Assembly (NCBI GenBank): GCA_948146395.1 | Contig: OX411545.1 | Span: 23,205,526 to 23,269,525 of the forward strand | Direction of reading: 5' to 3' | From: Fragum whitleyi | Taxonomy: Eukaryota > Mollusca > Bivalvia > Cardiida > Cardiidae | Length of the DNA: 64,000 nucleotides | The notes under the pieces: model-generated | What the model saw: only the letters and a program-made list of their open reading frames with translations | Database searches by the model: none | What the model was told of the DNA's origin: nothing | Translations under genes and position numbers: made by a program | In this document: one piece after another, positions 41,401-53,400 of the stretch | Position numbering within the stretch: position 1 is the first letter of the stretch | How the letters are laid out: each line of letters begins with the position of its first letter

Positions 41401-44400
41401 CCAGGGGGCAGGAGGGTAGCTTTTCAGAGCAATTCTTAAATATTTAACCTTCTTCTGATGATAAACCATGTGCTCTACAGACTTGAAAAATGGCAAGGAT
41501 GATCAGCATATGGACCATAGCTAGAATAGCTTAAATAATAACTGTTGGGCCACCAGGTGCGGAGCCACCGTGGAGGGGGGAGGGGGGTAGTACTTTGTAA
41601 AAAAAAATTAAATCCATAACCTTCTTCTTCTTCTGAACCAGAATCCCTACAACCTTTATATTTGACACAGATGATCAGCTCATAGACCCTATTTTACATA
41701 GCTATAACCATGAATGTTTGGCTACCATGGAAAGAGCATTGGGGGAGAGGGTAGTTTTTTGGGTCAATTTTGAAATTTTAAACCTTCTTCTCAGGATGAA
41801 GTAGGAACCTTACAGGCTCTCAATTTGGCATGAGTCATCAGCCCATATACTTTAATCAAAACAGATATAGACATGATTGTTTTGTCACCAGGGGCAGAGA
41901 CCCAAGAGGAGAGCTAGTGCTTTGTGGTAAATTTAACAATTGTTAGAAATTCTACTGAACCAGAATTCCTACAGTTTTTTCATTTGATATAGAATAATCA
42001 GCTCATAGAACTTAATTTAAAAAGCTATTATGATTGTTGGGCCACAAGGTGCGGAGCAACAGGGGGGAGAGGGTAGTACTTCAGGTCAATTTAACATTTG
42101 AACTTTTTTTTTAAGCTCACCTGAGCACAAAGTCCAGCTTCTGTCCTTTGGTTGTCGTCTCCGTCCATCAACAATTTCTTTAAATGACATCTTGTCCTAA
42201 ACTACTGGGCCAATTTACTCCAAATTTTACAGAAATGTTTCATAGGTGGTCCCCTCCAAGATAGCCTAAAGAATTGAAATCTATGAAAAACTTTGGTTGC
42301 TATGGCAACCAAAGTTGAAATTTAAGAGAATCTTATAATTCTTCTTCTGATGAACGAGAAGCCCTACAGCTTTGGAATTTGGATGATCAATTCATAGACC
42401 TTAATTATGAGAGCTAAAATTATAACTGTTGGGCCACCAGGTGCGCATTACTAAAGTTATCCCAGATACTCTCTTGTAAAATGATCATGCAAAAAAAACC
42501 CAGACTGATAACAGTTCCATTTTGGATCTTGTATTTTCAAACAGCAATAGTAAAACTGAGACTGTGGAATCTTACTGGTCTGACCATAAGATTATTTTCC
42601 TTTACACATAAATTTGTTACAGTTCAATTTTTCAAAAGAAATGCAAGTTACCCTTAGGTGCTTTGACTCAGGTGAGCGGACCAGGGCCAAAGGCCCTCTT
42701 GTTTGGAAAATGTATTGCCGATATATGCTCAGATAGCAAATATTGCTTTGATATTGCTCTTTGCTTCTTTATTCTTCAGGTAAGAGAATCTCTATGTCTT
42801 CCATAGCATCACCATCCTGTATAATGCTTCATCTGTTCCTCGTCATCTGTTTGGTCACCTACAAGGCAGTTGAATAGGACACCAGCCTTTATGGTGCCAA
42901 TTCAGGTAATGATGATCATGATGATGCTCTACAGCAGCCTCCTGTCTGGACTGTGATGCTATGGAACTGAAAGGTTACTTTATCTAGACATTAATTAACA
43001 TAGAAAAAGCAAGAGTGGAGGTAAGGATTGTTAGTATAAGAGCGTAGGATAAACAATTTTCACTGGAAAAACTCCTATATTTTTACTCTAAATGAGCTAA
43101 AAACTCCTATTTTTTAAAAAAAATATTCCTATTAAAACTCCTATATTTTTTAGAAGACCTGGTAGACAGCCTGAAACAGGTGTTAAAACAAGGCGATGCA
43201 GTAATGGCGTAAATCTTATCCATAAGTGTCTAGTGATACAGTTGTATGCGAAACATAGAGTTGAAAGCTAAACACGTAACCAAGGAGACGCCCCGATTCG
43301 CGTGTCGAGACCGTCTCAAATTATGTAATGACCTACATTCACCGACCCGAACACAAATCGTCTGTGTACATGTATAAAAGTTCGAGGCAGTGCGACGAAA
43401 AAAATATATATTGGTATATATTGGTAAAGGATTGTCTCTAAAGATCGGAAGATAATTTATTATCCGAAGGAAAAGAGAGAGAGAAAGACAGAGAGAGAGA
43501 GATGACTTTGTTAAGCTGCAGCTATGCGCTTTCACTCGTCCACCAGCGAAAATCTAACGTCATTCAATTTTCAATATTTGGAACGTCTGTCGTTCACTAT
43601 CGAAATATCGTAACTACTAAGACTTCCAATATTATTTATTTTATAACGGTCGATCTGTGAGCAAAATATCCTAACTACGGCTTTCGGTAACCTTACTTCC
43701 GATATTTCAGTCACTCTTCGTCTATTTATTTGTGAATGCCGATTGGCGAAAAAAACAACGTAACTCCAATTAAACAAAGCTTGAGTTCCGATATTTAATT
43801 AGTTGGACGACGTTTTGCTTCCCTTTTTTCGCTGGTTTGGAGCCAAGCTGAAAAAGAATGGCCATGATAAGAGATAAACTATAATAAACAAATTTTTTCC
43901 GTCTTTTTTTTTTTTTTTTTTTTAATTTATTTTTTTGTCACTGTGCTCGGATTTAGAGCCTTGGACTTGATATCTGAAAATAGAAAATTAAAATGGTTGA
44001 ATTAAAACACGTGAATTATTGCATCATCCCTAAACTCATTTGCGTAGAAATGATTCTATGCTGCATGATTTGACTTGGCAATGTTTTAGTGAAAATGTGT
44101 AAAGAGGAACATAAGTTTTGGATCGTTGCTGCTCCGGATTTTCGTTCAGGATTATCTTTTTTAAGTTTCTTAAATGAGGTACGCATATTTTTTTTTATGC
44201 ATTCGCCGGGACTTATACCTTCTTCCTAGCTCCGTAAGCATATATTTGACGCATTTGTCGGCACTTTACCTTATTACTAGCTCTGTCCGTATATTCTTCA
44301 ATATTGTTGAAAGCCTTTACAAATATATAAGATCGATTTTCACCATGAAATTGTGCAAAGACCCCAAATTTTCGGACACAGAGGAAAATAATTTTGTAAA

Positions 44401-47400
44401 TATTCAGACACAAAAAATAATAATTATTTTTTTCCGTCTAAATATATCGGGAAAATACGGTACTGCCTATAAATATATGGGCATTTACAACTGTTTTGTG
44501 CTGAGCGGCTGATTTGTCAAAATTTCTCTCCAGTTCTCACTAGAACCGACTAAATGAGATATTTTTGCGCATGATATTTGGAGCCAGAATTATCCCTGTA
44601 GAAGTCCTTTACTCTTACCCAGAATGATGGACTTTGGGAGCAAAAAGTGAATTTATTTTTCATAGGACAACAAGCATTTACAAAGTGTTCAGGAACTGAA
44701 GGAGTGTGTGTTTGGGAGGGGGAGTCCTGAAAATCTAACATAAATAATTACAAAATTTCCTGATTTTGGCCCTTATTGAGAGCACTGACTATCTCTGTAA
44801 CAACTAATCTTCTTCTGTGGTTGTTGTTCATATGGGCATATGCTACGGTAGTAGCAATAAATAAACTGAAATAAACTTACAAACTAGAGTTCATATTTTC
44901 AAGCAAATTAAAACACTTTACGGTCAACCCAGCCCCTCATCAAACTGGCTCCGGTCAGTCCAGACCCAAATTAGTCAAACTTGTCCCAATATTGATTTTC
45001 CGTTGGTCAAACCAGTCCCAAAAACGTGCTCCAAAGCTTCATTAGAAAACAAACAATTAAAATTATTTGATTGATGGCCATTATAACCAACTGTCAAAAG
45101 TTCTAGTATAAGACTAAAGACAATGTTGGTATACTTTTGTTATATATCATTTTCTAAATCCCAACCCTTGTCATGCTGAGCCTGGATTATTCCTGCTTTG
45201 ACAGGAGCTATAGACACACATCAGCCTGCACATATGTGCAGTCTGATGTTAGTCTACACCACCTGCTTCTCACTTTTAAACCACAATTGTCAATAGATTT
45301 AGTTTTCCAAATAAAAATTGACCTACTGATGGTACTTTCAGTGCTTTTTGCCCTTTGATTTTGATGAAATTTTTCAGCCAAAATTAATTCAGCATGACAA
45401 GGGTTAAAATGATATTTTTTCAGTCACATTTAAAGCTTTTGTGATCGTCTATAAATTTCATCTTAATTGCAATGATTTGTGTTGCAATATAAATATTAGT
45501 GATTTTTTGTGAACATTCATCAAACTTTCAAAAAGTATAGATAATTAATTCTCAGAGCACTCATGAATAGAACAACAATCTTGTTTCTCTATAAAAATGC
45601 TGCTTTGGAAGTTGTTTGCAATCTCTTGCAATAGGTCTCAAATACTACTTTATCATCTGAAATGCAATATACAATTAGCAAACAAACAAAACATCGATTT
45701 TTGGGAAATAGAATGACAATTGCTATTTTATTTCCTTTGAACTACATACTTTCAATCAGTGCCAAACATTAAAAAAATATGTGCACAGGAAGCGGGATAA
45801 TGTTCAACTTTAAGGTGAATGGATCATGTTAAGGGAACATGCAGTACATGTGTACAAGTTCCATAAGTTTATCTAGCATGCATTTCGGGTTATTGTCCTT
45901 TGTTGTTGTTGTTGTCAGACTTGAAATTTGTTCAGAGTTTATCTTTAAAAAATAGCAGCTTTGATTTTGATCACAAGGAAAATCATAAGTCGATCCATTA
46001 ACTCTACCTAGAGATATATATACTGATACCCTTTGTTGTTTTTTGGACTTTAATTCAAATCACTTCACAGGTCAATATCAAACAGTGTGACAGGCATATG
46101 TTGTGACATTTTGACAACTTGGACAAGTTGGAATCCTAAATACTCTAGTTATCTTCTGCTCTTTGTTTTTAGCTCAACTGGGCACGAAGTGCTCAAGGTG
46201 AGCTATTGTGATTGAAGAATGTCCGTCGTCAGTCGTGCGTCGTCCGTCGTGCGTCGTCCACAATTTCTTTAAACATCTTCTCCTCCTAAACCAGTGGGCC
46301 AATCTTGATGAAACTTGGCAGGGATGTTCCTTGGGTCAAGCTCTACCAAAGTTGTTCAAATGAATGAAATCCACCCTTAACTTTCCCTTTACCCTTAACA
46401 AAAAGGGTGAAAATATGGAAATCTTTAAAAATTTTCTTCTCTGAAACCAGAAGGCAGACAGCTTTCATATTTGGTATGAAGCATCATCTAGTAGACCTCT
46501 ACCAAGTTTGTTCATATCAAGACCCTGGGGTCATATTTGGGCTTTGCCCGGGCCCAACCCTTTTTACATAGAATCAAAGAGCGAAAATCTTTAAAAATCT
46601 TCTTGTTTGAAACCAGATGGCACACAGCTTTCATATTTGGTATGAAGCATCACCTAGTGGGCCTCTACCAAGTTTGTTCATATCAAGACCCTTGGGTCAT
46701 ATTTATGCTTTGCACGGGTGCATCCCTTTATCTCTTATGAGCACGAAGGGTAAAAATATGAAAATCTTTAATAATCTTCTTCTATGAAACCAGAAGGCAG
46801 ACAGCTTTCATATTTGGTATGTAGCATCATCTAGTAGACCTCTACCAAGTTTGTTCATATCAAGACCCTAGGATCATATTTGGGCTCCACCCGGGCGCAA
46901 CCCTTTTTACATAGAATCAAAGAGCGAAATTTTTTTAAAATCTTCTTTAATTGAAACCAGAGGGCACACTGTTTTTATATTCGGTATTTAGCATCATCTA
47001 GTAGGCCCCATCTTGTCAAGCCAAGGGTTACGAACGTTTTACTTATCTTACCCTTGGCTGATTGAATGGGTATTTTCTGTACGCGTGACGTCACAGAACG
47101 GAAAACGCGGCGGACCAATCAGTAACCTTCTTACAAAAAGGTACGAAAGCGGGAGGTATGTTAGGTCAATATGCCCCGCGGTTACATGCCAGATGTGAAT
47201 TTAACCCTTAGAATTGCGCTTAACCCCTTCAGTTTTAAGTGACACTTAGTAAGACTGAAATACACAATCAAAAAGGCTGTGCGAAATTCCTATATCTTGT
47301 CAAAGGACAACTAGTGTGACAATTTACTTTTTTAATAATTTGATGGTACATTGAAAGGTTCTCAAATTCAGCTTTTTTGTCTGCGATGTATTACGGTTTT

Positions 47401-50400
47401 TCAATGTTTATTTGAAATTTTAAGTTATTTAATCCATTAATACCGGTTTAAGTTTGCACTGTATTCAAACCTCATCGAAAGGAAACTCCAATAAAGCAGA
47501 ATGTTTCTATATTGAAGTGCGCGAAATTTTGGAAATTGAAATGAATTCAATAATTAAGCCGTCTTAAAGAAATAATTTATAGAAATGATATTTAAGTTGA
47601 ACTTTCATATTAATTCTTTATTTCAGAAAATTCCCTTGTCTTTTCCATCAGGGTTTTCTTTAAGCACATAAGAGAAATGAATAAAATTTATTAATATGTA
47701 TTTATTTTGATTTGAAAGATACCTGTGTTGTAGGTAGTCACAAGGTTTTCGATAAATTTAAAATTCAAACTTGCTATGAAACAATTTATTCGCGACGTTT
47801 TAAACGAAGCAATACCGTGCAATGATCAATAAAAATCGAATTACACTTTTTTTTCTAAAAAAAGGGATTATTTGATGTTTATTTCTTACATATTTGATAC
47901 ATTCGTGTATTATGATTGCGCAGTCATAAATCTCGTGGCTACAGCTTATATAAGTTATGATTAAGTAGTTTTGGTCGCCCGTTGACTATATTCTATATAT
48001 TATGGAAATTTATTTGCTTTCAATGTAAAACAAAAAATTACAAACTGGCCAATTTTTCCTCATATTTTTATGTTATTATTTTTTTTATATGGGGGTGGGT
48101 TTTAAACTTTTCTTCTGTAGAACAATTTTAAGTTTTTTTATATTGCTGAAAATAGTTACTTGTTACTTATTCCAAATTATTTCTTCAAACGTCGTAATGA
48201 TTTTTTTTTTTTGTTTTCTTACTCCCAAATATATTACGGAATTTGATTTACGACGCGGCGGAGTGTTAGTGTGTATGTGGTGGTGGTGATGGTGGTGGAA
48301 ATAGATAAATTCAAAACCATTTCATGTTATTTTAAAGTCGACAAAAATAGTATAGGGATTAAAAAAACATCACCTAAAATTTATTGTCTTCTTTTTTTAA
48401 AATTAGAGTGTGTTTAAAATTGAAACAGTCTAAGATTTTATCATCTAGTGGTGCCTTAACTTGACCGTTGGGAAGCGCACATATTGTATTTAAGTTTTGA
48501 TAATAATGCAAGACATTGATGACAGGTTGTGATTTAATAACAATACTTTCTTTTTTATATATTGCAAATAGAGTAATTTTAGTTTACATAGAAATATTAT
48601 TAGAATAAAGACAAAGTTCAATAATAATGAAAACAAAAGCTTAGCATTCGAATAAATTATGATTAAAGGATTTGAATTCCATTTTGTTGATTTATAAATC
48701 AACCAGTCACCAAATAAAAACACACACATTTTCTTTAAACCAGGAGTAAAGGGATTATCTACACAGTGGTCGGTATACAAAAGGTTGCCATAGAGAGTTA
48801 AACGGTATAGATGTTGTTTGTAAGAAGCTCTCTGATTGGCAGTTACAGAAATCGCGTTTGACCTTTTAATTGGTCGGCTAAAAGTAAATCGTACAGAAAA
48901 TACCTATTCATTCAGTCAAGGGGTATTCGAGAAGATCTTATCGATTCGACACCCCTTGACTCGTGAAGATGAGTAGGCCCCTACCAAGTTTGTTCATATC
49001 AAGACCCTTTGGTCATATTTGGGCTCCACCCGTGCGCATCCCTTTCAGCTCATCTGAGCACAAAGGGTGAAAATATGAAAACCTTAAAAAATCATCTTCT
49101 CTGAAAACTAGTAGGCAGACAGCTGGGTCCAGCCGGGTGCATCCCTTTTTACATAGAATCAAAAAGCAAACAGGCATATCTGTCTTGCTATTCGCTGAAA
49201 ACATTCCATGGTATTGATCTTAGGCAATTTCTTCTTTTTGACTACTGCCTATCTAATTAATGTGATGTCCCAGGGGTCAAAGAGACTCAGGTGAGCGATC
49301 TAGGACCATCTTGTTACTACTTTTAGGCCTGCATCTGGTGCCTCTAAGAAGTCTGGAAATATGGAAGAAGGAACCAGACAAGAGCCAGAAAACACTGAAC
49401 AGCCTGCCCCTTCATCTAGACCAGCCTCTGGTAAACCTCCATCTAGACCACAGTCTGCTGCGGGTATAATTCATAGCTTACCTTTTGAAGCATGAAATGT
49501 TGGGGGGGGGGGGGGGGGGAAGTCCAAAATTTTATCACATGTAAAGGGATGTCTGTGCACTGCCCATGGGGCTTAATGTTTAAGCCATGTGCTACGGCAA
49601 TTACACTTTATACTTCAATTATAAAATGCAGTGAAAAGACATTTGGCCTACATTATTGAAATCTATTAGATCTAAGAAACAATTAAAATACTCATCTTAA
49701 CAAGATCTTTTTTCAGATCTGCATAAATGTATATTGATATCTCACTGCCAAAGGTTACTGGCATAAATGGTTACAAATAGTACACAAATATATGATATTT
49801 CTGACATTCTTAGAGAAACTTAAAATAAAAAATACTTTTGCCAAATATTTCTCCTATTCAAACCAAAATCAATGCAATCAGACTTTGTTGAGATGGTTGC
49901 TTGATGTTCTTCTCCGACATGCTATTAAAGGGTGTTCAGAATCAAAACTACAATGTTAGGTTAGGGGAGGAGGGTCTTTTGAGTTCTTACAACACAGGTC
50001 TTGCAGATCTAAGGTCAGGGTTTTATCGCATTTTATACAGAAGCAAAGTACAATGGATTTCCACACTTGATGTGAATTAAAAAAAAAAAAATCTTTATTT
50101 TATTGGATTGAAATTATATATGAGTCTAAATTGGCAGAAATTGCAGATGTCAATGAAAGGAAGGTCAAAATGAAATAGGCTATATCATAATGAAACCATC
50201 ATATTTGGTAGAGAATGAATGATGTGGAAAAGGATTAATTCATCGTTATAAGCAATCTCTTCCTTTTCCATAATAATTAGTACAAAATCAGAGGGATGTC
50301 AAATTTAGGGACTACCATATTTCCCCTAATAAAAGCATCTTCCTAATAGTAGCACCCCCTTTTTTACTAAGAAAACAAACTTAAATGCCTTAATTTTAAG

Positions 50401-53400
50401 GTCTTGTTGAGACTTCTTCTCTATTTTAATGTGAATCTTATCAATGATTGTTTAGAGGAAATTTACCTCAAATTAAAGGGAAAAGGGCCTAAAAGAAATT
50501 AAATGAGCCTGTGTGTGACATTCCAACAATTTGATATCTACTTGGGATGCTAATATTTAGCAACCTAGACTTTTACATAAGGTAATTAGAAGATTCTCTA
50601 ACTGTCTACATAACTTTAAGACCTTATTCATCACAAATTGCATAGTAAAGACTCTTGTCTTTGACGGTGCCAATGATCAGACTGGCCAAAGTATTTGCTT
50701 TGCGCACATTTTATATTGTTAGAAATGTCATGCACAAGCTCAAATGATTTTTCTAAATAAAAAAATGTGTACTAAATTAAAGCTTCCTGACCATGTTATG
50801 TATAGCTTCCAGAAGCATTTATTAGGAGAAATATGATGTATCCTACATGCATAGAGCATTATACACAGGGCTCGTGTTTGACCCTCAAATCAGGGTTTTG
50901 ACCCCCAAAATCTGAAAATATCTTAATTTTATCCCTGGAAATTTCTTAAATAGGGGTTATTTTGATCCCCCCTTGAGAGGAATAACTAAGGGTCAAAGCA
51001 TGGTTTTATACCTAAGATTTTTATGAACTACTATCTTAAGTTCTACAAATTAATTTCTTGTTCAATATCAGTACAAGAAACAGTTAAAGTGGCTCTTAAA
51101 TATTCAAATTCTACTTATGATTTGCTTTTTATTTTGTTTTGACTCCATTTGAATTCAGATTTGATTTGACCCCAAGAATATCTTAAGTGAAGAGTCAATG
51201 ACTCCCCGATATCAAACACTAACACAAGCCCTGATTCATCACCATGACAGTTGTGTGATTATCTGCATAATGATCATGATCCAAAGTGGAAATTATTTCC
51301 ATGGCATATCAAAGTTTTGTTCTTATCAGGTAAGTTCTACTTTACACCCATATTCAGTTTCAATCTTTAACACTTAATGACAATTTTGCTTCAGGATCTA
51401 AAGCCGGTTCAAGACCTGCATCTGCTAAGGCTGGTTCTAGACCAGGTACTGCCAAATCGGGCAGGAGTGGAGGCTCTAACCGTCCTCCATCCGGAGGCGA
51501 GGCTCCAGTTCCAGAGGAGAAACCTCAATCCCCTACAGCTGTGGAACCAGAAAACATCACCAGGGAACCAACAGAGGAGCCTGTAGATAGGCCCGCTTCA
51601 TTGAAGGGATCCAGGCCTGGGAGTGCAACTAAACCACCTTCTAGACCAGACTCTGGAAGAAGGGAACCAACCCAGGAAAATATTGCAGGTACATCACTCA
51701 TTCCCAAAGATATTGTTTTAACCCTTTGCTGTTTAATCCCTGCTATTTACATGCCTGTGATTGAGAAAACATTGTGAAAAAAAGAAGAAATTGCTTCTGA
51801 CAAGCAATTTCTTCTTTTTCCACACTATTTTCCACCCTACTGAATGGTTATTTTTCAAATTAAATCCACTTTAAATTTTCGTCTGCAAAACCTTTGAATT
51901 TGGACAGGTCCAAAATTTTGTAAAACAGGAAAGTGTGAATGATTGAGAATTTGTGTAAAATGCAATCTTCAGATTGTCTGTACATGTAGAACTGTATGAG
52001 GCCCGAGATATTTATCTACACTTTGTGAAAATAAATATATATACTGGAAATTGCAGCTTAATTAGTAAGGAAAAAATGTTTAATTCCCTGTCATGTCAAA
52101 CTTAACTGATTTTACCAAGTGATGTTTACTTGTAGAAAATATTGTGGAAAATGAAAAATTGCTTGTAATAAGCGGTTTCCTTTCCCCAAATTATTTAATA
52201 CCACATAGGATGGTTTTGATTAAAACTACACTCACAGTTTAGCCTGTGTGTGACATTTCCAACAATTTGACATGTGCATGAAGGGCCAACGTTAACCAAC
52301 GTTGATTGCCAAGTAGTATAATCAGAAGTTTGCCTGGCTGTCTAAAGACACCTTTGGACCTAATCTTTCTACAAAGCGAGAAGTGAAGACCCTGGTCAGA
52401 CTGTGCAGATGCACAGGCTGGCCAGAGTCTTTGCTTGGCGCACTTTTGAAATTGTTGGAAATGTCACGCACAGGCTCATTTTGTTATCCTCAGCAACCTC
52501 ATTTAATTTGGTCCTGATTTAAATTTAAGTTGAAATTTGATAAAATTCTAAATTGAGCGCAAAAAAGGTTTAAGAATCTGTGGCCTAGATCTATTCTTTA
52601 TTGCCTCCATTAGCAGGTGGTGGTGACGACGGAGATGGGGGAGATTTTGGTGAAGAGCCTGACGAAGACGACCAGGGATTAGGAGAAATTCCACAGGATC
52701 CCAGTTTTGGGGCCATTGTTCCCCAGCAAGGGTCTGGGCCCCCAGATGGCGGGGATGGTGGTGACAGCGACGGAGGATCAGATGACGAGGAGGAAGGGGA
52801 GGATGAAGGAGATTCAGATGAAGGAAGTGACACAGAGAGTAATGTTATGGTGGTCCTGGAACCTGATCATGTAAGGATATCCTATCATGTTAATGGCTAT
52901 AACTGAACTGAATTATAGATTGAAATGGTTAGGATGAACAAGGTTGTTTCAAACATTGTCGATTCTAATTCAAATGCAAAATTTTTTGACCTCTGATTAT
53001 TGTTATAGCCTTGGTGTTGTTATCGTCATGCGAAAACTTTGATATTTTGTGATAACTTTTGAATGGTAAGTGATAGGGCTTTCATATTCCACATGATGAT
53101 TGCCTTGGACAAGGTCTTTCTGTTGGTATCAAGTTCAAGGTCAAACTTATGAAAAAAAATGCAAAAACTTTTGACATTTTGCGATAACTTTTGAATGGTA
53201 AGTGAAAGGGCCTTCATATTTTCACATGATGATTACCTTGGACAAGCACTTTCTGTAGAAACCAAGTTCAAGGTCATCAGTCAAGGTCATTTTTCAAGGT
53301 TAAATTTGTTAAAAAAAAATGCTTAAAATTTAACATTGACCATAACTTTTGAATGGTAAGTGATAGGGCCTTCATTTTTCTCATGATGATTACCTTTGAC

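Larger units (their letters stand above)
40081..43173. mobile_element. hAT-like non-autonomous element, copy B (3093 bp)
   Basis: Perfect 13-bp inverted ends CAGGCTGTCTACC; 6-bp target duplication AAACAG at 40075-40080 and 43174-43179. It is the reverse complement of 22485-25592 with roughly 90-95% identity by eye over the parts compared. In CCDC40 intron 1. The nested H2 element is retained. Confidence 0.85.

Noticed and set aside
43230..43535. Minus-strand frame with Leu/Ser repeats
   Set aside because: The Ser-Leu repeats are the translation of a (GA)n microsatellite.
44174..44512. 112-codon plus-strand frame
   Set aside because: Hydrophobic and AT-driven composition, runs through an M4 hairpin, no splice or homology support; left as intron.
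52591..52833. Minus-strand Ser/Pro-rich frame of 80 codons
   Set aside because: Antisense shadow of the acidic CCDC40 exon 4; Ser/Pro composition is the mirror of Asp/Glu/Gly codons.
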